Shown here one piece after another: positions 16,069 to 25,324 of a stretch of 64,000 bases of DNA. Every line of letters begins with the position of its first letter. Within the stretch, counting starts at the first letter, position 1. Origin of the DNA: Myxococcota bacterium (GTDB lineage Bacteria; Myxococcota; B64-G9); NCBI GenBank assembly GCA_022710975.1, contig JAKLGA010000002.1, forward strand, positions 248,001 through 312,000. The letters run 5' to 3'. The position numbers and the translations under genes are program-made. The notes beneath the pieces were generated by a model that was given only the letters and a program-made list of their open reading frames with translations, searched no databases and was not told where the DNA came from.

Positions 16069-17124
16069 ATGAGACGCCGTCTGCTCCTGCTCCCCCTGGT
16101 CGCCAGCCTGGGCCTCGCCTCCGTCGCGCCGGCGGCTCCGCCGGAGGCCGCGCTGGAGATCGACGCGCTCCTGTACCTGGGCCCCGCGCTGCAGCTCGAG
16201 AACGTCAGCCTGTGGCCGGTCTACTCGCGCGAGCCCTCCGACCCGCTGGGGGCGGCCCTGGTGCCGCTGCCCGAGGCCCAGGAGCAGGGCTGGGCCGTGG
16301 TGCGCGAGCGCGGCGGCCAGGGCGACGCGGTCGACGAGCTGGTCCTCGAGAACCGGGGCGAGCGGCCCATCCTGGTGCTGGCCGGCACCCTGGTCAAGGG
16401 CGGGCGGCAGGACCGCCAGATCGGCCAGGACTTCATCGTCCCGGCCCGGAAGACCGTGCCGGTGGCGGCCTTCTGCGTGGAGCACGGCCGCTGGACCGCG
16501 GAGCGCGAGGGTCAGGCCACGGGCGGGCTGTTCAAGGCGCAGAAGGCGCTGGCCACCAAGGCCGTGCGCTCGAGCGGTCAGTACAAGGGCGACCAGGGCG
16601 AGGTGTGGAGCCAGGTGGCCAAGGAGAACGCCAGGGCCGGCAAGGCCCCGGCCTCGGGCACGCTGCTGGCCGCGCTGGAGGACGCCGACGAGGCGTCCCA
16701 GCGGCGCCGGGCGCGCATCCTGGCCGCGGCCACCGAGCGGCTCGCGGCGCTGGCCGGGGAGCCGCGCGCCCCGCTGGGGCTGGCCTACGCGGTGGACGGG
16801 AAGGTGCGCGAGGTGCGGGTGTTCAACCACCCGGCCCTCTTCCAGCGGGTGGCGGAGACGCTGCTGCGCACCGTGGCGCTGGAGGCGGATCTGGCCCAGC
16901 GCGAGGCCCAGGCGGCCGGGCGGGCCATCCACACCGCGCCGGCCGACCCGCGCCAGGTGGCCGCCCTGGTGCAGCGGGTCGCGCGCCTGCAGGCCGAGGA
17001 GAGCCACAACAAGGCCGGCAACGTGGTGCGCGAGCGCAAGGACGGGGCGGTGTGGAACACGGACTGCGCCAGCCAGGACGACCCCGCCCGCCCCGCCACC
17101 CGCTCCTTCATGTTCGCCGAGTGA
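16069..17124 (+). CDS. Secreted ARPP-1 (DUF6569-like) domain protein
   Basis: A 351-residue protein with a Sec signal peptide (residues 1-22, ending APAAPP). The body reads ALQLENVSLWPVYS, ELVLENRGERPILVLAGTLVKGGRQDRQIGQDFIVPARKT and VPVAAFCVEHGRW, the characteristic run of the ARPP-1 domain, found in many bacteria next to phosphatase or rhodanese proteins and of unknown function. The C-terminal half is helical and less conserved. AGGAGG lies 6 bp before the ATG, inside a hairpin (16038-16060). It is a single-gene unit here, convergent with the lower-GC gene at 17166. Confidence 0.72.
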   Translation: MRRRLLLLPLVASLGLASVAPAAPPEAALEIDALLYLGPALQLENVSLWPVYSREPSDPLGAALVPLPEAQEQGWAVVRERGGQGDAVDELVLENRGERPILVLAGTLVKGGRQDRQIGQDFIVPARKTVPVAAFCVEHGRWTAEREGQATGGLFKAQKALATKAVRSSGQYKGDQGEVWSQVAKENARAGKAPASGTLLAALEDADEASQRRRARILAAATERLAALAGEPRAPLGLAYAVDGKVREVRVFNHPALFQRVAETLLRTVALEADLAQREAQAAGRAIHTAPADPRQVAALVQRVARLQAEESHNKAGNVVRERKDGAVWNTDCASQDDPARPATRSFMFAE

Positions 17125-17165
17125 CACCTGTCTCCAACGAATCAGAGACACCGGCCGAGAGGCCA

Positions 17166-18686
17166 TCACCTGGAGAGATTTTCCTTCTTCTGCTCCGACA
17201 GCCAGCGTCTCCACTCCCACGCATTGGGCTTGTGGGACCTCTTGGTCGCTCGGACGAGCATTGCGTGCGCTTCGGCCCCGAGCTGTGCGTCTCGCGGTTC
17301 AAGCGCGTCGACCAGCAGCTCGATTGCTTCAAGACTTCGACACCCCTTGAGCGCATGGAGGTGCTCGAGACGCGATGGGACCTTCATGCGGCGAAGCGCA
17401 CGCATGGCGCCCAGCCTGTAGCGGGCGTCCTTGCTCGAGAGGTATCCCACCAGTCTGGGGATATCCCTGGGTTCACCTTGGCCCTCGTGAAACAGCAACT
17501 CATCGAGCCAAATCGCTTCTGGCGTCTCGGGATCTGTGTGCAGCAGGGTCTCCGCGCACCTGGCTGTGACCCTCGCCAGGCTCATGCCGGGCCGGAGCAA
17601 CCCGTGCGAACGGCGAAGACCCAGGAGGAACTGCTGCCAGCGATGGCTCCAGTGGACGCTTAGTCGCTCGGCAATTGCGCACTGCAACCACGTCCAGTTG
17701 GTCAGGTCCAACGCAATCTGGTAGATAGCGACCGCATCTCTGTCTCCACCTTTCATGGATTCGCGATGGCGACCCACCAGGTACAATCCCAACGCCAACC
17801 CGTCAGCAGAACTGCCTACGGGCGACCAGGCTGATACCTCCCTCGGCTCGATCAGCCCACTGAACACCAGCATGGCCGTGATCTGGGCCAGCGCCCCAGG
17901 GCGAAGAGAAGGCATTGCGTCCCGCAGCCAGGCGATCGCCTTCTGAATATCCATTTCATCAGCAGCCAGCATCTTCATATACGTCGCGCAGAAGATCGCC
18001 CGCGAGGAAGGCTCGAATGGCATGCAACCGAGATCGGTCTCCAGGGCAGGATCATTGGCCAGAACCTTCACCTGCTCGAGCAGAAATTCCTCGGCCTGGG
18101 GATCCGGAGCTGAAAGCAGCTCCTCTGACAGCAGCTCCAGCCGATCTTCAGACCAAGGGACATCCTGCCCCGCTTCCAACTTCGTCAGTAGGTCTCGCAA
18201 CTCTTCGAGGATGAACGGCATGGCGGACGCATGGTCCGCCCTCAAGTACCGGAAAGCATCACCGGAGGCTTTGGGACTCGGAACACCCAGGAGACGGGCA
18301 GCCTCGGCCATATTCCGGATTCCAGGCTCGACCCGGAAGAAGTAGACGACGGCATCGCGGAGGTCCACGCTGCGAAAGTCCATCGTTTGAACGCAACCAT
18401 CCGCATCGCATCTCATATCGGTAAATATCCACCGCCTACCCGGCTTCAACCGATCCTGACGCCCCTCGTACCTCACCACGTTTCCAGGCAAGTATGTGCC
18501 TTTGAATACCTCGATGACCTCGACCTCGGTAGGACCACCCGGCTGGGATGTTTTCACCTCTCCAAGGAAAACATCCCTGGATAGCTCATAAACCCTGTCG
18601 GAATAGAGAAATCGCCGCGCCTGTGCATCGAACGGATGCCACGCAAGAAAAGACGTGAGAATGAGTGCGGTGGTCTTGGATTTCAT
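17166..18686 (-). CDS. Secreted protein of unknown function, lower-GC gene
   Basis: A 506-residue protein with a signal peptide (about 1-23, ending DAQA). The segment VFLGEVKTSQPG...VEVIEVFKGTYLPGNVVRYEG resembles the short tissue-inhibitor-like (OB) segment in bacterial proteins that begin with a secreted Cys/Gly domain, but this is weak. The C-terminal part (RDIPRLVGYLSSKDARYRLGAMRALRRM) looks like HEAT-type helical repeats. Base composition is visibly lower in GC and codon use is more relaxed than its neighbours, with many A/T third positions, suggesting transfer or a recently arrived gene. No function assigned. Confidence 0.7.
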   Translation of the reverse strand: MKSKTTALILTSFLAWHPFDAQARRFLYSDRVYELSRDVFLGEVKTSQPGGPTEVEVIEVFKGTYLPGNVVRYEGRQDRLKPGRRWIFTDMRCDADGCVQTMDFRSVDLRDAVVYFFRVEPGIRNMAEAARLLGVPSPKASGDAFRYLRADHASAMPFILEELRDLLTKLEAGQDVPWSEDRLELLSEELLSAPDPQAEEFLLEQVKVLANDPALETDLGCMPFEPSSRAIFCATYMKMLAADEMDIQKAIAWLRDAMPSLRPGALAQITAMLVFSGLIEPREVSAWSPVGSSADGLALGLYLVGRHRESMKGGDRDAVAIYQIALDLTNWTWLQCAIAERLSVHWSHRWQQFLLGLRRSHGLLRPGMSLARVTARCAETLLHTDPETPEAIWLDELLFHEGQGEPRDIPRLVGYLSSKDARYRLGAMRALRRMKVPSRLEHLHALKGCRSLEAIELLVDALEPRDAQLGAEAHAMLVRATKRSHKPNAWEWRRWLSEQKKENLSR

Positions 18687-18833
18687 CCGGCCATCCCCTG
18701 AAGGACCCTACCACGACGTTGAGCCGATGATCTTCGTCCGGCAGGAAACACGCAAGCGTTGGCCTTGCGTCCTGGTCCTCTGGCGTGCAACATTCGTCCT
18801 GTCACCAAACTTCCGTTTTGTCAGGAGGCGCGC

Positions 18834-19241
18834 ATGGGACTGGCCGAGCGACGGGCGTTGAAGGCGTTCCAGGACGAGCACTACCCGGGCCTGAAGCAGG
18901 CCCTGGACCAGGCCGCCGGCTTCGAGCTCGCGCTCGAGGTGCGCTGGGACACCCTGGCCGTGCCGGAGTACGCCCACCTTTACGCCGAGGCCTTCCCCAA
19001 GGTCTACTTCCAGCCGCTCGCCGCGGCGCTGTCCGACATCGCCCGGGACGACATGGGCAAGGCCGCCCTCAAGGCCGGCCTCAAGCGGGTGGTGGTGTGC
19101 AACACCGCCGACAAGTACGGCCAGGGCGCCTTCACCTTCGAGGGCGGGGTGCTGACGCTCGACCACAGCCCGGTCACCAACCTCGACGACGTGGAGCTGC
19201 GCAAGGGCGCGCTGGTCAAGCTCCTGGAGGGCGCCCTGTAG
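18834..19241 (+). CDS. Conserved small protein of unknown function
   Basis: A 135-residue acidic cytosolic protein with no signal or membrane segment. It starts with ATG 18834 behind a strong AGGAGG. The visible pattern is an N-terminal helix, then VRWDTLAVPEYAHLY, and the C-terminal EGGVLTLDHSPVTNLDDVELRKGALVKLLE, which looks like an alpha/beta fold. Good GC3 codon use supports a real gene. It is followed directly (no gap) by the next gene, so the two are co-translated and probably functionally linked. Confidence 0.65.
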   Translation: MGLAERRALKAFQDEHYPGLKQALDQAAGFELALEVRWDTLAVPEYAHLYAEAFPKVYFQPLAAALSDIARDDMGKAALKAGLKRVVVCNTADKYGQGAFTFEGGVLTLDHSPVTNLDDVELRKGALVKLLEGAL

Positions 19242-19946
19242 ATGGAACCCCGACCGAACGGCCAGGCCGACTGGGAGAGCCAGGCCACCTCGATCCGCGT
19301 GGTGCTGGCGGATCTCGTCCGCCTGGGCGGCCTGCTGCAGGAGACGGGCAGCCAGTTCCCCGGCCCCCTGGTGACGCTCCACCTGCGCTCCGGGCAGCGG
19401 CTGACCGGGCGCCCGCTGGATCTGCGCGAGGTGCCCCGCGAGGGCACCTTCCTGGCCCTGGGGGTGGACGGCCCACGCATGCCGGCCCGCGACATCAGCT
19501 TCGTCGAGCTGGGCGGCATCGAGGCGCTCACCGTCCACGATCTCAAGGCGCTGTCGGCCGTGCGCGAGCACCTGCAGCGGGGCGACCCGCTGTCAGGGCT
19601 GGAGCTCACCCGGGCGCTGGTGACGCTGTCGGGCCACCTGCGCGAGCTGCTGGGCAAGCAGGTCTCGGCCGAGGTCGAGCCGGCGCCCAAGGCCGACGAG
19701 GCCGCGCTGGCCGCCTGGCGGGGGCTCGCGCTGCGGGCCCTGGAGCGGACCATGGCCGAGCTGGTGGAGCTGGTGCCCGACGAGGCGGCCCAGGCGGACG
19801 TGGCCGCCAAGCTCGACCGGCTGGTGGTCTGCCGGCTGGAGGACGCGCCGCTCGAGCTCAGGGAGCGCGCGCTCCGCCTGGATCCCGACCGGCTGGCCGA
19901 TCTGCCCGACGCGGAGCTGCGCGCGGCGCTGAACCGGGCGCTCTAG
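19242..19946 (+). CDS. Protein of unknown function, coupled to the preceding gene
   Basis: A 234-residue soluble protein. The segment VTLHLRSGQRLTGRPLDLREVPREGTFLAL followed by DISFVELGGIEALTV looks like a small beta-barrel resembling an SH3/Sm-like fold, similar to bacterial proteins that carry an RNA- or metal-binding barrel, and the rest is helical. The ATG immediately follows the stop of the upstream gene, so translation is likely coupled. It is convergent with the lipoprotein at 19955. No function can be given. Confidence 0.6.
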   Translation: MEPRPNGQADWESQATSIRVVLADLVRLGGLLQETGSQFPGPLVTLHLRSGQRLTGRPLDLREVPREGTFLALGVDGPRMPARDISFVELGGIEALTVHDLKALSAVREHLQRGDPLSGLELTRALVTLSGHLRELLGKQVSAEVEPAPKADEAALAAWRGLALRALERTMAELVELVPDEAAQADVAAKLDRLVVCRLEDAPLELRERALRLDPDRLADLPDAELRAALNRAL

Positions 19947-19954
19947 GAAAGGGT

Positions 19955-20512
19955 TCAGAGCTCCGCGGCGGTCTTCTCGGCCAGCGGGCCCATCGCGTCC
20001 AGCACGGCCTCGACGTTCGCGCTGTCGAGCTCGCGCGAGACGCGCTTGACGATGGTGGCGGCCGGCCCGTCCACGACGTTCACCTGCAGGAGCGTGCGCT
20101 CGCCCACCTGGGAGACCATCACCTGGACGATGAGCTTGGCGTTGAGCTGGGTGGAGAGCTGGCTCAGGCAATCGCCCTCCATGCAGGTGCCGAGCAGCGA
20201 ACGGCTCTCGGCGTTCTGCATGATGGCGCCGATGTCGCTCGGGTTCATCACCCGGTACTTCTCCACCTTGCGAAACAGCACCTCGGTGAAGCGGCTGAGC
20301 AGCCCGGAGGTCTCGTTCTCCGAGAGGTGCTTGGCGAAGATCGGCTGGACCAGCAGGAGCGGCAGACCGGCCTTGTCGGTCGGCGCCGCCGAGGTGGTGT
20401 AGCCCTCGTCCGCCTTGGGCTGGGCCTTCTGGGGGCAGCCCGCGAGCACCAGGGCGGCCAAGGCCACCGCGCCCACGGCCGTCCACACGATCGCTTGTCT
20501 GGACACGCGCAT
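19955..20512 (-). CDS. Small lipoprotein with TolB-like/CsgG-like head domain (family member 1)
   Basis: A 185-residue lipoprotein (signal 1-24, lipobox LAGC). The mature part reads YRVMNPSDIGAIMQNAESRSLLGTC then CLSQLSTQLNAKLIVQVMVSQVGERTLLQVNVVD. This aligns by eye with the head domain of the genes at 22652 and 31386 (R-x-M-L-K... GC... C... GE...L). The fold is reminiscent of the N-terminal domain of TolB or CsgG-like lipoproteins, where a variable ends in a protein-anchoring function. It is the third gene of the hisS operon, starting 31 bp after the thioredoxin-like gene with AGGAGG at the usual distance. Confidence 0.65.
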   Translation of the reverse strand: MRVSRQAIVWTAVGAVALAALVLAGCPQKAQPKADEGYTTSAAPTDKAGLPLLLVQPIFAKHLSENETSGLLSRFTEVLFRKVEKYRVMNPSDIGAIMQNAESRSLLGTCMEGDCLSQLSTQLNAKLIVQVMVSQVGERTLLQVNVVDGPAATIVKRVSRELDSANVEAVLDAMGPLAEKTAAEL

Positions 20513-20543
20513 GATCCGACCTCCTGGCTCCCCCCGCCCCGGG

Positions 20544-21145
20544 TCACGGGTTGGCGGGCAGGGCCTCCACCGGCACCCCCAGGCGTTGCTGGAGGGAGGC
20601 CAGCGGGAACGGGTTCTTCTCCTCGTTGTACCCCACCCGCGCCTCCTGGACCAGCCCCTGCCCGTCCAGGAAGTACATGGTGGGGAAGCTCGCCACCGCG
20701 TAGCGGCGCTGCAGGGCCTGGAAACGGTCCTTGAGCACCGGGAAGGTGAAGGCGGAGGCCTTCAGGTAGGCCAGCAGCTCCTCGATCTTCTCGGGCTTGC
20801 TGTCGCAGTTGACCACCACCACGCCCAGCCCCGCGGCCGCGTAGCGCGCGTGCAGGCGCTGCAGGAAAGGCAGCTCCTGGCGGCACGGCTTGCAGTCGAT
20901 GTTGAAGAAGCTCAGCAGCACCAGCTTCCTGGGGTTCTCGGCCGTCGGGCCGACCAGCTTGTCCAGGAACACCCGCTTCACCCCGGAGGCCTCGGGGTTG
21001 TAGGTGTCCATGAAGAAGACCGGGGCCGCCGAGCCCGGCTTCAGGCCCGCCACCTCCTCGGCCCAGGCCGCGCCCGCCAGGCAGGCGAGCAGCCCGAGCC
21101 CCAGCCACCAGCCCCGGCCCGCTCCGTGCGCCAGGCGTGTGTCCC

Positions 21146-21149
<4 letters not shown>
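20544..21149 (-). CDS. Secreted TlpA/thioredoxin-like protein
   Basis: A 201-residue protein with a hydrophobic signal (about residues 15-30, ending AAWAEE). The redox motif is CKPC in SFFNIDCKPCRQELPFL (about 83-99), within a thioredoxin fold: VVVVNCDSKPEKI, the cis-proline segment SFPTMYFLDGQG, and an AhpC-TSA/TlpA-type insertion. It would act in the periplasm as a thiol reductant or cytochrome-biogenesis-type factor. The start is a GTG at 21149 overlapping the TGA of hisS (GTGA) with GGGAGGGG just upstream, so it is coupled to hisS. The pairing with a tRNA synthetase is unusual and may be accidental. Confidence 0.75.
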
Positions 21150-22429
<1,280 letters not shown>

Positions 22430-22448
22430 GCTCACCTCTCGCCGGAGG

Positions 22449-22521
22449 GCGCCCGGGCGTTGGACGGGCCCGGGCGCGCGCGATTCAACCCGCCGTGGAC
22501 GCAGGATTTCCGGCGCGTCCA
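22449..22521 (-). promoter_or_regulatory. Two GC-rich hairpins in the hisS leader
   Basis: GCGCCCGGG (22449-22457) / CCCGGGCGC (22469-22477), 9-bp arms, 20 bp upstream of the hisS start; and TGGACGC (22496-22502) / GCGTCCA (22515-22521), 7-bp arms. Both lie in the expected 5' leader. No T-box features were recognised. They could affect transcript stability or translation. Confidence 0.3.
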
Positions 22522-22651
22522 GGGCGGCCCACCCTAGCAAGCGCGCGGGGGTCTGTCAACGCGCGGGAGGCCGACCGGGCCGGCAGGCGCGATGGACAAC
22601 CGCCCGCGGACATGCTGGAATCCGCGCCCGGGTGGGAACCGGAGGTGGTGG

Positions 22652-23545
22652 ATGAGGAAAGCGTGCCTAACCTGCCTGGCGGCGTGTGGCTTGCTGCTGA
22701 CGCTCCCCGCCGCGGCCGAGGACGTGGGGCTGGCGGTGATGCAGTTCAACGGCGGCGGCCAGGCGAGCGCCGAGCAACTCGAGTCCCTCTCCGACCTGGT
22801 GGCCAACGAGTGCGTGGCCCGGGGCGGGTACCGGGTGATCACCCGCGCGGACATCCGCGCCATGCTGAAGATGGAGCAGGACAAGATGCTGCTCGGCTGC
22901 ACCGACGAGGCCTGCATGGCCGAGATCGGCGGTGCCCTGGGCGTGCCCTACATGATCTTCGGCACGCTCAGCCGCATGGGCGAGTCGTGGCTGCTGACCA
23001 TGCGCGCGCTCGACGTGAACAAGGTGGCCGTGATCGCGGCCGTCTCGCGCCAGGTGCGGGGCGACCTGGACGCCGCGCTGAAGGCCGTGCCGCGCATGGT
23101 GCTCGAGCTGCTGAACTCCGCCCGGACGACCACCCACCCCGACGAGCTGCCGCTCGCGCCCGATCTCGACCTCGGCTACACGCGCGCCGGCGGGCTGCAG
23201 ATCGAGCGCGCGGCCCCGGACCGCACCCTGCTCTACGCGGGCCACGGCTGCTTCTGGAGCGGGCTGGCGCTGGCGGGGTTCGGCGGGGTGGCCACCTACC
23301 TGATGACCGCGGCCCAGGACGACTACCGGCGCGGAGACTGGGGCGCCGAGGACGGCATCACCACCTGGGCCGGCCTGATGTGGGCCGGCTACGGGGTGGG
23401 CGCGGCGCTGATGATCACCGGCACGGTGCTGTGGCTGCTGCCAGATCAGGACCCGCAGGCTGAGCCTGCCGGAGGCACGGGCCTGAACCTGGTCGGCGCG
23501 CCCCTGCCCGGGGGGCTGTCGCTGGGGGTCGGAGGAGGATTCTGA
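22652..23545 (+). CDS. TolB-like head protein with C-terminal membrane segments (family member 2)
   Basis: A 297-residue secreted protein with signal peptide (1-22, ending PAAAE). The head (about 25-150) reads VGLAVMQFNGGGQAS, YRVITRADIRAMLK and LLGCTDEACMAEIGGALGVPYMIFG, aligning with the genes at 19955 and 31386. The second half has two hydrophobic helices (GCFWSGLALAGFGGVATYLMT and AGYGVGAALMITGTVLWLL), then a glycine-rich tail ending in F. GGAGGTGG precedes the ATG. It is the first gene of a run with two Lcl/DUF1566 lipoproteins; the next one starts 1 bp after its stop. Confidence 0.65.
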   Translation: MRKACLTCLAACGLLLTLPAAAEDVGLAVMQFNGGGQASAEQLESLSDLVANECVARGGYRVITRADIRAMLKMEQDKMLLGCTDEACMAEIGGALGVPYMIFGTLSRMGESWLLTMRALDVNKVAVIAAVSRQVRGDLDAALKAVPRMVLELLNSARTTTHPDELPLAPDLDLGYTRAGGLQIERAAPDRTLLYAGHGCFWSGLALAGFGGVATYLMTAAQDDYRRGDWGAEDGITTWAGLMWAGYGVGAALMITGTVLWLLPDQDPQAEPAGGTGLNLVGAPLPGGLSLGVGGGF

Positions 23546-23546
23546 G

Positions 23547-25292
23547 ATGCCCCCACGTCTCTTCGCGGCCTGGGTCCTGCTGGGCTGGCTGACCGCGGGT
23601 GGGTCGGGCTGCCAGGCCTTCGTGCCCGAGGTCGGTGGCGAGGGCCAGCCCTGCGCCGAGGGCGTTCCTGCGGACCAGGCCTGCCGCGAGGCGGGACTGG
23701 TGTGCAGCACGGACAACCTCTGCTGCCGGCCGCTCGAGCCCGCGGCGCGTAGCTGCACCCCCGACCGCGCCGCGGTGGTCGAGGACGACGGCTGCCAGCC
23801 GCCGCGCACCGTGGACGAGTGCAACCCGGACTGCCGCGAGTGCCAGACAGACGGTGACGGCGCGGTCGCCTGCACTCCCCTGCCCGGCAAGGTCCACGAG
23901 GGCTGCAGCGCGGACGCACGCCGGCGTCTCGAGGTCGACGGTTGCGACATGGAGCTGGCCGCGATCGAGGTCTGCCAGGCGAACGCGGCCTGCGCGCTCC
24001 AGCCCGGCGGCCTGGTCACCACCTGCGCCTGCCTCGACCACTGGACGGGCGCGGACTGCGAAACCTGTCCAGAGCACTTCGACGCCACCTGCACTGCCTG
24101 CACAGGCAACTGGGATCTCTCGAGCGGTTGCTCCGAATGCGTCGCTCACTACACCGAGGCCTCGGGGTGCGCCGAGTGCGAGGCGCACTTCGATCTCGGC
24201 AGCGGCTGCACCTCCTGCCTGGACCACTGGCAGGGGGCGAGCTGCGTCGACTGCCCCGAGAACGCGGTCCTGCCCGACTGCGACGAGTGCGTTTACGGCT
24301 ACGAGGGACCCGGCTGCGCCATCGCCTACTGCGACACGCACGACTGCTGGCGGGTGCCGCCCTCCGGCCAGGCGACCTGCTACGACGAGACTGTGCAGGT
24401 GGCCTCCTGTCCGGGCCAGATCGAGTCGCCGGACTGCGGGACGACGCCGCTCTGCGGGCAAGACGCCCAGTACCCGGATCCACCGAGGACGCTCGCGGGC
24501 TTCGAGCGCGACGGCGACAGGATGGTCTTCGACTCCGCGACTGGACTGGTCTGGCAGGTGGACTTCGTGCGCGACACCTACCAGACGTTCGAGGCCGCGG
24601 TGGCCCGCTGCGAGAATCTGGAGTGCGGCGGTTTCTCCGACTGGCGGGTGGCGGACTACCACGACTGGGCCTCGCTGCTGTCCTATTATCGGTTTGCCCC
24701 CGCGCTGGACACCAACCTCTTCCCGACCATCGGCACCAACGAGTGGTTCTCTGCCATGCCCAGGCAGCCCGGGACGCTGACCACGGTCGTGTGCATCAAC
24801 GCCGATCCCGGCCAGCTGCAGTGGTGCAGCGGCGCGACCCTGACCACGGTCCTGTGCGTTCGTGGGGGTCCCGCGCCGGTGGCCTCCAGCTTCACGCTCG
24901 AGGTCGTCGACGGAGACGTGATCGCGACCGACGACCGGACGGGGCTGGTCTGGCAGGCCGACGGCATCTGTCCTGAGGAGGGCATGACCTGGGCGGAGGC
25001 GCTGGCCCACTGCGAGGGCCTGACCTACGCGGGCGCGAACGACTGGCGCCTGCCCGACGTGAAGGAGCTCACGAGCATCATCGACCCCAGCCGTCGGCGC
25101 CCGGCCTCGGCCCTGAGCTCCGTCCATCCGACCTGCTGGCTCCGCACCTCGACGACCATGGTGTCGAACCCCGACCTGGCCCTGCTGGTGAACACGGCGG
25201 ACGGCTGGGCCTCGGGGGAGGCGTACAAGGTCGCCCGGCTCCTGGGCGATGGCTCCCCGGCCGGGGCGCTGTGCGTGCGCGCTGGGCGCTGA
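23547..25292 (+). CDS. Cys-rich lipoprotein with two Lcl/DUF1566 domains (copy 1)
   Basis: A 581-residue lipoprotein (signal 1-24, lipobox GGSGC). After a Cys-rich, EGF-like region (about 40-270; repeated C-x-x-C-x...H-F and SGC units), two DUF1566/Lcl-C domains follow, each with GLVWQ and DWR(L/V) signatures: TGLVWQVDF...CGGFSDWRVADYHDW and TGLVWQADG...GANDWRLPDVKEL. This domain is common in secreted bacterial surface proteins, with no known enzyme activity. It starts 1 bp after the previous gene's stop. The start of its mature region is identical at DNA level (58 bp) to that of the next gene. Confidence 0.8.
   Translation: MPPRLFAAWVLLGWLTAGGSGCQAFVPEVGGEGQPCAEGVPADQACREAGLVCSTDNLCCRPLEPAARSCTPDRAAVVEDDGCQPPRTVDECNPDCRECQTDGDGAVACTPLPGKVHEGCSADARRRLEVDGCDMELAAIEVCQANAACALQPGGLVTTCACLDHWTGADCETCPEHFDATCTACTGNWDLSSGCSECVAHYTEASGCAECEAHFDLGSGCTSCLDHWQGASCVDCPENAVLPDCDECVYGYEGPGCAIAYCDTHDCWRVPPSGQATCYDETVQVASCPGQIESPDCGTTPLCGQDAQYPDPPRTLAGFERDGDRMVFDSATGLVWQVDFVRDTYQTFEAAVARCENLECGGFSDWRVADYHDWASLLSYYRFAPALDTNLFPTIGTNEWFSAMPRQPGTLTTVVCINADPGQLQWCSGATLTTVLCVRGGPAPVASSFTLEVVDGDVIATDDRTGLVWQADGICPEEGMTWAEALAHCEGLTYAGANDWRLPDVKELTSIIDPSRRRPASALSSVHPTCWLRTSTTMVSNPDLALLVNTADGWASGEAYKVARLLGDGSPAGALCVRAGR
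23607..23664. repeat. 58-bp perfect direct repeat, copy 1
   Basis: Identical to 25388-25445. It covers the lipobox cysteine and the start of the mature sequence in two tandem paralogues, while the rest of these genes is clearly diverged. Confidence 0.9.
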
Positions 25293-25324
25293 GGTCGGGA
25301 CGCAGCGATTGGAGGTCGAGCGGC

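Noticed and set aside
22449-22521. T-box riboswitch for hisS
   Set aside because: No T-box consensus or specifier loop was recognised; only two simple GC-rich hairpins are visible.
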